From a virus, in the IMG/VR virus record IMGVR_UViG_3300009076_000032, positions 1 through 28,443 of that record: a DNA stretch of 28,443 bases. One strand, given 5' to 3'. Each line of letters starts with the position of its first letter. Position 1 is the first letter of the stretch. A program made the translations under genes and the position numbers. Of this stretch, positions 1 through 8,135 are shown one piece after another. Below the pieces are notes generated by a model. It made no database searches. It worked only from the letters and a program-made list of their open reading frames with translations, and was not told where the DNA came from.

Positions 1-2
1 GT

Positions 3-1334
3 GGTAAGTGGATTAAGCCAAACAATATATTAAATAACTGGAGGGTTACTAAAACCTGTTTAAGGTTGGGTAGTAGGATTATAGGAAAGTGTCTGATGGG
101 TTCAACATCGAATGCACTAGAGAAGGGTGGTGATAACTTTAAGAAGCTTTACTATGACTCTGATCCAGGAATAAGAAATGCAAATGGTCAAACTAAAAGC
201 GGGTTATATTCACTTTTCATCCCTATGGAGTGGAATATGGAGGGGTTTATTGATAAGTATGGAGCCCCTGTTTTAACCACACCTGAAAAACCTGTAGAGG
301 GTATTAACGGGGACATAATAAAGAAGGGTGCTATAGATTATTGGAATGACGAGGTTTCTTCTTTAAAGAATGATGCGGATGCATTGAATGAATACTATAG
401 ACAATTCCCTAGGACAGAGTCTCATGCGTTCAGGGATGAGAGCAAGTCTTCTATATTTAACTTAACCAAAATCTATCAACAGATGGATTATAACGATAAC
501 CTAATAAAAGACAGGGTATTAACAAAAGGTTCATTCCATTGGAAAGATGGGAAGGTAGACTCTCAAGTTATATGGACCCCAAATGACAGGGGGAGGTTCT
601 TAGTTTCTTGGATACCTAATAGCTCTTTACAGAACAGGGTTGACATCAGGAACGGTTCTAAGTTCCCTGGTAATGAACATATGGGTGCTTTCGGTTGTGA
701 CAGTTATGATATATCTGGAACAGTAGGTGGTGGAGGTTCTAACGGAGCGCTTCACGGTATCACTAAGTTCCATATGGAGGATGCGCCTTCAAATGAATTC
801 TTCTTAGAGTACGTGGCTAGACCACAGACAGCTGAGATATTTTTCGAGGATGTTCTTATGGCTTGTATATTTTATGGTATGCCGATACTAGCAGAGAACA
901 ACAAACCTAGACTACTGTATCACTTCAAGAACAGAGGGTACAGACGGTACTCAATGAATCGACCAGACAAAGCAGCTAGTAAGTTATCAGGAACAGAAAG
1001 AGAGCTTGGTGGTATACCTAACTCATCTGAAGCTGTTAAGCAAGCACACGCGGCAGCTATAGAAACATACATAGAGAAGCATGTTGGTTTGGATACTGAA
1101 GGGGTTTATAGGTCTCCGGATGAGATGGGCTCTATGATGTTCTCAAAAACATTGAATGATTGGGCTCGTTTTGATATAAATAACAGGACCAAGTTTGATG
1201 CATCTATAAGTTCTGGTTTAGCTATTATGGCTATACAAAAACACCTGTACCAAACAGTTAAAAAAGAGTCTAAAATTAGCCTTAACTTTGCAAGATATAA
1301 TAATAAAGGAAGGTTTAGCGAAATAATCAAATGA
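3..1334 (+). CDS. terL: Terminase large subunit, C-terminal part (5' end outside window)
   Basis: ATP-driven DNA packaging motor and headful nuclease. The frame is open from the left edge of the window (first full codon at 3), so the TTG at 66 is not the true start and the Walker A/B region lies upstream. Residues encoded near nt 78-125 contain GSTSNALEKGG, in the position of the coupling motif of crAss-like TerL, followed by the 'SGLYSLFIPMEWN' segment characteristic of that group. The C-terminal nuclease part includes DSYDISG (about nt 697), FFEDV (about nt 841) and a K-R-L-L-Y-H-F-K-N-R-GY segment (about nt 903-940), consistent with RNase H-like nuclease acidic residues. It overlaps the portal start by 4 nt (ATGA at 1331-1334), so the two are probably translationally coupled. 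TerL identity is confident from motifs and from the portal next door; assigning each catalytic residue is inference. Confidence 0.93.
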   Translation, partial: GKWIKPNNILNNWRVTKTCLRLGSRIIGKCLMGSTSNALEKGGDNFKKLYYDSDPGIRNANGQTKSGLYSLFIPMEWNMEGFIDKYGAPVLTTPEKPVEGINGDIIKKGAIDYWNDEVSSLKNDADALNEYYRQFPRTESHAFRDESKSSIFNLTKIYQQMDYNDNLIKDRVLTKGSFHWKDGKVDSQVIWTPNDRGRFLVSWIPNSSLQNRVDIRNGSKFPGNEHMGAFGCDSYDISGTVGGGGSNGALHGITKFHMEDAPSNEFFLEYVARPQTAEIFFEDVLMACIFYGMPILAENNKPRLLYHFKNRGYRRYSMNRPDKAASKLSGTERELGGIPNSSEAVKQAHAAAIETYIEKHVGLDTEGVYRSPDEMGSMMFSKTLNDWARFDINNRTKFDASISSGLAIMAIQKHLYQTVKKESKISLNFARYNNKGRFSEIIK

Positions 1335-3751
1335 GAGAAATAAAGAAAGCTATAAATCCATCTACATTTCCTAGTCAGTTTGTACCAGAGTCTCAGAAAA
1401 ATACAAAAGAGTTTGGTTTAAAAATTGGTCAATCTATTCAGCATGAATGGTTTAAAAGGGACGGTGGTAGTTCTAAGTTTTTTAATCAGTGGGATTCATT
1501 CCATAAGCTTCGTTTGTATGCTAGGGCAGAGCAATCTGTTTCTAAGTATAAGAACGAGATAGCTGTTGATGGTGATTTATCTTACATGAACTTAGATTGG
1601 ACACCAGTGCCTATTATACCTAAATTCATAGATATAGTGGTTAATGGAATGTCGGATAGAATGTTCGATATAAAAGCGTATGCTCAAGATTCAATGTCTG
1701 CTGAGAAACGAAACAAGTACCAAGACTCACTAGAAGCTGATATGGTTTCTAAGGACGTCTTACTACAAATAAAGGAAGACTTCGGTGTTGACGCATTTAA
1801 CACTGATCCAGAAAATTTACCAGAAACAGATGATGAGTTAGAGTTGCACATGCAGCTTAATTATAAGGCATCCATAGAGTTAGCTGAAGAAGCTGCTATA
1901 AACACGGTTCTTGCTGAGAACAGGTATGAAGATACTAGAAAAAGAATGTTGTATGACCTTACTACACTTGGTGTGGGTATGGCTAAGCATGAGTTTGTAC
2001 CAGGTGATGGGGTTGTCGCTAAATATGTTGACCCTGCAAACGTTGTTTATAGTTACACAGAAGACCCTAACTTCAATGACTGTTATTATTGGGGAGAAGT
2101 TAAGACGGTTCCTATTGGAGAAGTTTTAAAGATTGACCCAACAGTAACTTCAGATGAGTTAAAAGAAATAGGAGAAATAAATAAAGATTGGGCAAACTCT
2201 TACAGAAACAGTGAATACTATGATACATCTGTTTTTAGTGGAGATAATGTTACTTTATTGTACTTCAATTACAAGACAACAAAGAAATTTGTTTATAAGA
2301 AAAAAGGAGAAAAAGTAATACCTAAAGAAGATACCTTTAACCCACCACAAGAAATGATGGAGGAAAGAGGTTTTGAAAAAGTAGAGAAAGTTATCGATGT
2401 TTGGTATGAGGGAGTTATGGTTATGGGAACTAACATTGTCCTTAAGTGGAACATGTCAGAGAACATGGTAAGACCTAAGTCCGCATCACAGAATGCAGTA
2501 TCAAATTATATTGCTTGTGCTCCAAGAATGTATAAAGGATCTATAGAATCAATCCTAAGAAGAATGATTCCATTTGCTGACCTTATACAAATGACACACT
2601 TAAAGTTACAGCAAGTAATACAGAAGGTTGTCCCAGATGGTGTATTTATAGATGCAGATGGATTAAGTGAGGTAGATCTAGGTAATGGTTCAGCTTACAA
2701 TCCTGAGGACGCATTAAAGCTTTACTTCCAAACAGGTTCTGTTATAGGAAGAAGTTTTACTCAAGATGGTGAATTCAATAATGCAAGAATACCTATACAA
2801 GAGTTATCTAAAAGCGGAAGCCAAGGGAAGATAGCAAGTCTTATTGGTAGTTACAACCATTACTTACAAATGTTAAGGGATGTTACAGGCCTTAATGAAG
2901 CAAGAGACGGGTCTATGCCTGATCCTAACTCATTAGTTGGACTACAGAAGTTAGCAGCGTTAAACAGTAACACAGCGACTAGGCACGTAATGGAGGGTCT
3001 TATGGATATCTCAAGGGACTTAGCTACAGCTTTATCATGTAGAATATCAGATGCACTAGAGTACTCTTCATACAAGGAGGAGTTTATTATGCAGATTGGT
3101 AAGTACAATGTAGGTCTCCTTGATGATATTAGGGAATTACACATACATGACTTCGGTATATTTATAGAGCTTGCTCCGGATGAGGAACAAAAGCAACAGC
3201 TAGAACAAAACATTCAGGTAGCGCTATCTAAGCAATCTATTGATTTGGATGATGCAATTGATATTAGAGAAATAAGAAACGTTAAGCTAGCTAACCAATT
3301 ATTGAAGGTTAAGAAAAAGAGAAGAGAGAAAGAACGTCAGAAGTATGAGATGCAGAAAATGGCAGCTCAACAACAAGGGCAGATTCAGTCTCAACAGTTA
3401 GCAGGTCAGATGGCAGCTCAGAAGGTTCAGTTAGATGCTGAAGCAGAGATGAGGGTTGCTCAAGCTAAAGCAGGTTTTGATATTGAGAAAATGAGAGGCG
3501 AAGCTTCCATTAAGTCAGAACTAATGCAGTTAGAGTTTCAGCTACAGATGAGCTTGAAAGGAGTTGACACAGATAACCTTTCTAAAAGAGAGGAAGCAAA
3601 AGAGAAAGCAAAGGATGACAGGATAAGTAAACAAAACACACAACAATCAAGGCTTATAGAGCAGCGTAAGAAAGACTTACCTCCTGTAAATTTTGAGTCA
3701 AATGAAGACACGTTGGATGGTTTTGACTTAGCTGAATTCGAGCCTAGATAA
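1331..3751 (+). CDS. Portal protein
   Basis: Dodecameric head-vertex channel through which DNA is packaged and ejected and on which the capsid nucleates. At 806 residues it is large, as in crAss-like phages. The N-terminal part contains the portal-type stretch 'HKLRLYARAEQSV ... PVPIIPKFIDIVVNGMSDR' (residues about 57-115), then a 'DPANVVYSYTEDPN' segment (about 230-245). From about residue 655 to the C-terminus it becomes highly charged and Q/A-rich (KKKRREKER, then repeated Q/A/K stretches), which predicts a long coiled coil or barrel. The extreme C-terminus is acidic (DTLDGFDLAEFEPR). The start is the ATG inside the terminase stop (ATGA overlap). Its place between terL and the scaffold/capsid genes supports the call. 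Confidence 0.92.
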   Translation: MREIKKAINPSTFPSQFVPESQKNTKEFGLKIGQSIQHEWFKRDGGSSKFFNQWDSFHKLRLYARAEQSVSKYKNEIAVDGDLSYMNLDWTPVPIIPKFIDIVVNGMSDRMFDIKAYAQDSMSAEKRNKYQDSLEADMVSKDVLLQIKEDFGVDAFNTDPENLPETDDELELHMQLNYKASIELAEEAAINTVLAENRYEDTRKRMLYDLTTLGVGMAKHEFVPGDGVVAKYVDPANVVYSYTEDPNFNDCYYWGEVKTVPIGEVLKIDPTVTSDELKEIGEINKDWANSYRNSEYYDTSVFSGDNVTLLYFNYKTTKKFVYKKKGEKVIPKEDTFNPPQEMMEERGFEKVEKVIDVWYEGVMVMGTNIVLKWNMSENMVRPKSASQNAVSNYIACAPRMYKGSIESILRRMIPFADLIQMTHLKLQQVIQKVVPDGVFIDADGLSEVDLGNGSAYNPEDALKLYFQTGSVIGRSFTQDGEFNNARIPIQELSKSGSQGKIASLIGSYNHYLQMLRDVTGLNEARDGSMPDPNSLVGLQKLAALNSNTATRHVMEGLMDISRDLATALSCRISDALEYSSYKEEFIMQIGKYNVGLLDDIRELHIHDFGIFIELAPDEEQKQQLEQNIQVALSKQSIDLDDAIDIREIRNVKLANQLLKVKKKRREKERQKYEMQKMAAQQQGQIQSQQLAGQMAAQKVQLDAEAEMRVAQAKAGFDIEKMRGEASIKSELMQLEFQLQMSLKGVDTDNLSKREEAKEKAKDDRISKQNTQQSRLIEQRKKDLPPVNFESNEDTLDGFDLAEFEPR

Positions 3752-3767
3752 TTAAATCAAATCAAAT

Positions 3768-4886
3768 ATGGAAATCAAAGTAAGAGAAGTATCAGGCCCT
3801 GGACAAAAGTCCGTTCAGGAAGTTGAAGAAACCTTAATGAAACAGGTTGAAGAAACAGGTGTAGAGGATACCCTTGTTGAAGAAACGAGTGTAGAGGATA
3901 CCCTTGTTGAAGAAACGAGTGTAGAGGATACCCCTGTTGAAGAAACGAGTGTAGAGGATGTCAGTATAAAAGAAGACGATATCCTTTCATTTATTAAGGA
4001 TAAGTATAAGAAAGACATATCATCAATGGATGACTTGTTTGCTGATAAGCAACAAGAAGACCTGCCAGAAGATGTATCTGCATTCCTAAAGTACAAGAAG
4101 GAAACAGGAAGGGATATTAAAGATTTTATGAAGCTACAAGTGGATTATGATCAGGTGGATGATAGTAAATTATTGCAAGATTTTTATTCTTCTACAGAGG
4201 AGGATTTGGATTCTGAAGATATATCATACTTAATACAAGAGAAGTTTGGGTATGATGAGGACATAGATGATGAGTCTGATGTAAAGGCTAAAAAGATTGC
4301 AATAAAGAGAGAGCTTGCTAAGGCAAAGAAGTACTTTAATGAGTTAAAGGAGACCTACAAGATCCCAGTCGAGTCGGCTAAGGGGTTGGTTAACGATGAG
4401 GAGTTAGAGACTTACAATGCTTACAAGGAATATGTATCACAATCGCAAAGTATTCAAGAGGAGAATCAGAAGAAGACTGAATTTTTCATGAAGAAGACAG
4501 AAGAGGTGTTTAACAATGAATTCAAAGGTTTTGAGTTTAATATTGGAGAGCAGTCTGTTTTGTTTAGCCCTGGAGAAGTAAGTGACGTTAAAAGCGCGCA
4601 ATCTGACGTTAATAATTTCATATCTAAATACATAGATGAGAAAGGATTGATAAAAGACCCTAAGGGATACCATCGTGCATTGTCTGCAGCAATGAACCCT
4701 GAGAAGATGGCTAATTTTTTCTACGAGAAAGGAAAGGCTGATGCAGTAGGTGATGTATCTAGACAGTCCAAGAACATAAACATGGATGTCAGGTCAACAC
4801 CTCAACAAGTATCTACTTCAGGAATTAAAATGCGTGCAGTCAGTAGCGATAGCGGTAATGGTCTAAAGATTAAACGTAGAAAATAA
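3768..4886 (+). CDS. Scaffold-like head assembly protein with acidic decapeptide repeats
   Basis: Probably the internal scaffold or another head-assembly protein. This is inferred from its position directly between portal and major capsid genes, its very acidic helix-rich composition and the lack of enzymatic motifs. Residues about 27-64 hold near-perfect ten-residue repeats of the type T-L-V-E-E-T-S-V-E-D. A predicted helical region with Q/E/K-rich sequence follows (about 210-250). The C-terminal third includes 'DPKGYHRALSAAMNPEKMA' (about residues 296-314), a segment I associate with conserved pre-capsid proteins of Bacteroidota phages, and ends in a basic tail (KIKRRK), as scaffold proteins often do for capsid binding. 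The start ATG follows an A-rich leader without Shine-Dalgarno. It could instead be a minor head protein; function is moderately supported. Confidence 0.7.
   Translation: MEIKVREVSGPGQKSVQEVEETLMKQVEETGVEDTLVEETSVEDTLVEETSVEDTPVEETSVEDVSIKEDDILSFIKDKYKKDISSMDDLFADKQQEDLPEDVSAFLKYKKETGRDIKDFMKLQVDYDQVDDSKLLQDFYSSTEEDLDSEDISYLIQEKFGYDEDIDDESDVKAKKIAIKRELAKAKKYFNELKETYKIPVESAKGLVNDEELETYNAYKEYVSQSQSIQEENQKKTEFFMKKTEEVFNNEFKGFEFNIGEQSVLFSPGEVSDVKSAQSDVNNFISKYIDEKGLIKDPKGYHRALSAAMNPEKMANFFYEKGKADAVGDVSRQSKNINMDVRSTPQQVSTSGIKMRAVSSDSGNGLKIKRRK
3846..3960 (+). repeat. 30-bp in-frame tandem repeat (about 3.8 copies)
   Basis: The unit begins CCCTTGTTGAAGAAACGAGT and ends GTAGAGGATA. Copies at 3871-3900 and 3901-3930 are identical, the copy at 3931-3960 differs at two bases, and a partial diverged copy lies at 3846-3870. 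Each unit encodes ten acidic residues, so copy number can change without a frameshift. The identity of two copies suggests recent slippage duplication. Confidence 0.95.
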
Positions 4887-4905
4887 ACATTTAAAAAAAC
4901 ACAAA

Positions 4906-6300
4906 ATGGCATTAACATTAGGAGCGGGTCAAGTAAGCTTAACCCCAACACAAACACAGGTAGTAACACCAGGGTCTTACATCTCAAACTTTGACTTTTT
5001 AAGTCAGTATCTTCCAGATACATACGAGCAAGAATTCGAACGTTACGGAAACAGATCAATTAGTTCTTTCTTAAGAATGGTAGGAGCAGAGATGCCTTGT
5101 ACATCAGACTTAATTAAGTGGAGTGAGCAAGGGAGATTACACTTGAAGTATCAAGCAGTAAGCTTAGCTGATGAAGCAGTAGAAACAGACGACGCTGTAA
5201 CATTATTGATTGCAGGTCACGCAATCAGAAAGGGACAAACAGTTATGGTATCTGACAGTACTGCAGCTTCTTTTAAAGCAATTGTAACAGGAGTAACAGC
5301 TGACAATATTACTGTAGCTCTTTATACTGCTGCTGGATTACCAGTAGTAGCTGGATTATCAGCAGGAGACAACTCTGCAACTGCTTTACAAGTATTTGTA
5401 TACGGTTCTGAATTCAAGAAAGGTTCTAACGGAATGGAAGGAGCAGTAGAAGCTACTCCAGACATCAAGGAGAACAGCCCAATCATCATCAAAGATAAGT
5501 ACACTGTATCAGGATCTGATATGGCTCAAATCGGATGGATTGAAGTTGAAGGAGAAAGTGGAACTGGGTACTTATGGTACTTAAAATCAGAGCATGAAAC
5601 AAGACAACGTTTTGAAGACTATTTAGAGACTGCAATGGTGGAAGCAATTCCTGCTGAAGCTAACTCTGGAGCAATTGCTGCAGGAGGAGACTTAGGTAAC
5701 AAAGGTTCTGAAGGTTTATTCTACGCTATCGAAAATGGTGGTAACACAACTACAGGAGATATTGAAAATTTAGATGATATCGATGCAATTGTAGCTAGAT
5801 TAGACAAGCAGGGAGCAATCGAAGAGAATGCTTTATTTGTAAACAGAGGATTATCTTTCCAAATTGACACAGTATTAGCTGCACAAAATAACTTTGGTTC
5901 TTCTGGTTCTTCTTTTGGTTTATTCGACAATGATAAAGACATGGCTTTGAACTTAGGATTCACAGGATTCCGTAGAGGGTATGACTTTTACAAGTCTGAC
6001 TGGAAATACTTAAACGACGCTTCTATGAGAGGTGGTATTGTAGGTGGAGCAGTAGATGGTGTATTAGTACCAGCTGGTTCAACTTCAGTTTATGACCAAG
6101 TATTAGGAAAGAACGCTAAGAGACCATTCTTACACGTTCGTTATAAGGCTTCAGCTGCTGAAGATCGTAAGATGAAATCTTGGATCGTTGGTTCTGCAGG
6201 AGGTGCTTCAAATAGTGATTTAGATGCTATGGAGGTTCACTTCTTATCAGAAAGAGCTTTATGTACTTTAGGTGCAAACAACTTCTTCTTATTCAAATAG
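4906..6300 (+). CDS. Major capsid protein
   Basis: Forms the icosahedral shell, presumably with the HK97 fold, as in crAss-like phages. The 464-residue length fits the family. The sequence has an N-terminal arm ('SNFDFLSQYLPDTYEQEFERYGNRSISSFLRMVGAEM' region, about residues 27-63, given here as key segments), a Gly/Ala/Val-rich beta domain with 'GHAIRKGQTVMVSD' near residues 104-117, and a 'KEKYTVSGSD'-like stretch (KDKYTVSGSD, about 196-205) leading into a helical spine segment. Codon choice differs from its neighbours: Leu is mainly TTA, Gly mainly GGA and Asn often AAC, as expected for the most highly expressed structural gene. The ATG follows an A-rich leader (AAAAAAACACAAA). A terminator hairpin follows the TAG stop by about 18 nt. 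Order and sequence make this call firm. Confidence 0.9.
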   Translation: MALTLGAGQVSLTPTQTQVVTPGSYISNFDFLSQYLPDTYEQEFERYGNRSISSFLRMVGAEMPCTSDLIKWSEQGRLHLKYQAVSLADEAVETDDAVTLLIAGHAIRKGQTVMVSDSTAASFKAIVTGVTADNITVALYTAAGLPVVAGLSAGDNSATALQVFVYGSEFKKGSNGMEGAVEATPDIKENSPIIIKDKYTVSGSDMAQIGWIEVEGESGTGYLWYLKSEHETRQRFEDYLETAMVEAIPAEANSGAIAAGGDLGNKGSEGLFYAIENGGNTTTGDIENLDDIDAIVARLDKQGAIEENALFVNRGLSFQIDTVLAAQNNFGSSGSSFGLFDNDKDMALNLGFTGFRRGYDFYKSDWKYLNDASMRGGIVGGAVDGVLVPAGSTSVYDQVLGKNAKRPFLHVRYKASAAEDRKMKSWIVGSAGGASNSDLDAMEVHFLSERALCTLGANNFFLFK

Positions 6301-6318
6301 GATGATTACATAGGGATT

Positions 6319-6348
6319 GGGTCGCATGGCGGCCCTCTCCTTTTTTTT
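6319..6348 (+). terminator. Intrinsic terminator after the capsid gene
   Basis: GGGTCGC (6319-6325), loop ATG, GCGGCCC (6329-6335) forms a 7-bp GC-rich stem with one G-U pair. It is followed by TCTCC and eight T residues (6341-6348). No promoter-like box was found before the next gene at 6371, so partial read-through is likely, making this an expression step-down after the capsid gene. Confidence 0.75.
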
Positions 6349-6370
6349 ATAAACTTTAAATTAAATCAAA

Positions 6371-7114
6371 ATGAAAAAACAAGTAGTCCTTAAGGACAAA
6401 ATCTACAGATTAAAAGGCATGACTGCCCCACTGAGTTATATTCTAAACTCAAGAAACACAAAAAGAAAACCATTATTACATTTTGACGGTTCTAGAAACA
6501 GAGCGTTAAGATATGCTTCAAACCAAGCATCATGCTTCCAGGATGAACAAGATGATAACTCTATTTTAGAGCCTATTGTTTTTGAGGATGGAATGCTTTT
6601 TGTACCTAAAACAAACCCATTACTTCAAGAGTTCTTATCATACCATCCATCAAACGGGGAAACGTTTGTTGAACTTGATGAGGAGAAGGATGCAACCGAA
6701 GAGGTTGATGTTTTAGATGCACAGCTTGAGGCACAATTACAAGCTAGAGATTTACCTATCGATATGTTAGAGACCATTGGTCGTATTGCATTATCCTTAA
6801 ATGTAGACAAGCTTTCAACTGCTGAATTAAAAAGAGATATCAGGTTATTCGCAAGAAACAGCCCGATTGACTTCCTAGATACCTTGAACGACCCAATGTT
6901 AAAGCTACAGAGTTTATCTGCTAAGTGTTTATCTGAAGGTTTATTGATGTTCAAGAACAAGTCGAAAGACATTTATTACAACTTACCAGGGAACAAAAAG
7001 AAACTAATTAGTATTCCTTTTGGAGAGTCACCTGTACACGTATTATCATCATTCTTTCAAAGTAATGATGGAGTAGAGGTTATGACAATGCTAGAGGCAA
7101 AGTTACAAGAGTAA
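6371..7114 (+). CDS. Conserved head-associated protein of unknown function
   Basis: A 247-residue protein lying between two terminators just downstream of the capsid gene. I recognise its N-terminal pattern (around residues 30-85: 'LHFDGSRNRALRYASNQ', then 'DEQDDNSILEPIVFEDG' and 'VPKTNPLLQEFL') from crAss-like and related Bacteroidota podoviruses, where the protein sits beside the capsid gene, but I know no proven function. The middle (about 97-125) is acidic and Q/A-rich, probably a flexible or helical linker. The C-terminal half looks like a compact domain ending with 'FGESPVHVLSSFFQSNDG'. No enzymatic motif, signal peptide or membrane segment is visible. A head auxiliary or completion role is inferred from position only. 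Confidence 0.7.
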   Translation: MKKQVVLKDKIYRLKGMTAPLSYILNSRNTKRKPLLHFDGSRNRALRYASNQASCFQDEQDDNSILEPIVFEDGMLFVPKTNPLLQEFLSYHPSNGETFVELDEEKDATEEVDVLDAQLEAQLQARDLPIDMLETIGRIALSLNVDKLSTAELKRDIRLFARNSPIDFLDTLNDPMLKLQSLSAKCLSEGLLMFKNKSKDIYYNLPGNKKKLISIPFGESPVHVLSSFFQSNDGVEVMTMLEAKLQE

Positions 7115-7140
7115 ACCTTTTTACATACAGACTCCGTAGG

Positions 7141-7173
7141 CCCCTCACTTAAATGAGGGGTTTATTTTTTTTT
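7141..7173 (+). terminator. Strong intrinsic terminator
   Basis: CCCCTCA (7141-7147), loop CTTAAA, TGAGGGG (7154-7160) is a perfect 7-bp stem, followed directly by a 13-nt T-dominated tract (7161-7173). It closes the head gene block, and a TAnnTTTG box follows within 4 nt. Confidence 0.88.
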
Positions 7174-7176
7174 GAC

Positions 7177-7184
7177 TATCTTTG
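7177..7184 (+). promoter_or_regulatory. Putative Bacteroidota -7 box (TATCTTTG)
   Basis: Matches the TAnnTTTG consensus of Bacteroidota housekeeping promoters. It lies just after a strong terminator and 16 nt before the ATG at 7200, where transcription restart would be needed. A -33 TTTG/TTG element at the usual spacing is not evident because the terminator occupies that position, so the box may need a phage or host activator. Confidence 0.45.
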
Positions 7185-7199
7185 TGGAAAATAAGTAAC

Positions 7200-8132
7200 A
7201 TGATAAACAGCGTAAGACAATCTGTCTTAGCTATAGCTAACAAACATCAGCAAGGATACATAACTCCTGCTGACTTTAATTTGTATGCGAAGCAAGCACA
7301 GTTAGATATATTTGAAGACTACTTTTACAGGTATAACCAATGGATTGTTAGACAAAACCAAAGAGCTTCAGGTTCAGGGTATGCAGATATATTGAAGAAC
7401 CTAGAGGAAGTAATTGATAACTTCTCTGAAGAAAAAGATTTAGAGAACGTAGGGAACAAGTACACGCTCCCTAGCGACTACTATCTCATAAATAAATTAA
7501 TAGTAAAAACAAACTTGCTAGCAAGCGGAACAACAACAAGTACAACCGCTGTAACATTGGTAAAGACAGGTGCAACATTTGTTACTGATGGGGTAGTGGT
7601 AGGAGACCAGGTTTGTGTTATAGATGATTCAGTTCTGTATGTTGCAAACATCACAGTAATAACTGAAGACACTATTATAACTGATAGCACACACCAATGG
7701 AACAGCAACTCATCGAATCTTGTTTTTGCTATATATAAGAGTAATAAATTTAAAGAGTCTGAGAGGTTGTCTCACACAAAAGCAACGATGCTTAATGCGT
7801 CAAACATTACAGCTCCAAACATTACTTTTCCTGCGTACACACAGAGTGGTAACACTGTAGATGTGTTCCCAGTAACCTTAACTAATGTTGGTCAAATAAA
7901 AACACAGTACATTAGGAAACCTAAAGACCCTAATTGGACGTACCAAATAGTAGCAGGTGACCCTCTATATAATATTGGAGACCCTAGTCACCAAGACCTA
8001 GAAATACCTTTGACGGATGAACCGTTAATTATATCTAAAATATTAAAGTATGTTGGTATATCTATAAGAGAAGCGGATGTTTATAAATCTGCTCAGGATT
8101 CAGAAATAAAAGAACAACAAAAACAAGGATAA
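7200..8132 (+). CDS. Head-tail connector / ring protein
   Basis: A 310-residue structural protein, first gene of the neck-tail block. The N-terminal segment 'GYITPADFNLYAKQAQLDIF' (about residues 19-38) is a pattern I recognise from ring or connector proteins of crAss-like phages. Residues about 105-180 form a Thr/Val-rich beta segment ('VVVGDQVCVIDDS ... VITEDTIITDS') resembling the small beta domain common in phage connector and tail proteins. I chose the ATG at 7200 because the TTG at 7182 lies inside the TAnnTTTG box and would put the start on the promoter itself. It is followed after 3 nt by the next connector gene. Ring position within the neck cannot be determined from sequence. Confidence 0.78.
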   Translation: MINSVRQSVLAIANKHQQGYITPADFNLYAKQAQLDIFEDYFYRYNQWIVRQNQRASGSGYADILKNLEEVIDNFSEEKDLENVGNKYTLPSDYYLINKLIVKTNLLASGTTTSTTAVTLVKTGATFVTDGVVVGDQVCVIDDSVLYVANITVITEDTIITDSTHQWNSNSSNLVFAIYKSNKFKESERLSHTKATMLNASNITAPNITFPAYTQSGNTVDVFPVTLTNVGQIKTQYIRKPKDPNWTYQIVAGDPLYNIGDPSHQDLEIPLTDEPLIISKILKYVGISIREADVYKSAQDSEIKEQQKQG

Positions 8133-8135
8133 GAT

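Noticed and set aside
2860-3213. 117-residue minus-strand Ser/Cys-rich frame inside the portal gene
   Set aside because: Shadow of a well-supported gene; it has no recognisable motif.
3846-3960. CRISPR array
   Set aside because: Repeats are directly adjacent with no spacers and are in frame within a coding gene.
3815-4096. Minus-strand open frame with Ser/Thr/Val repeats
   Set aside because: It is the antisense of the tandem repeats in the scaffold-like gene and has no independent support.
6298-6360. TAG stop reassignment (seen in some crAss-like phages)
   Set aside because: The capsid TAG is followed at once by a terminator, other genes end normally at TAG, and no gene has in-frame TAG; the standard code fits.
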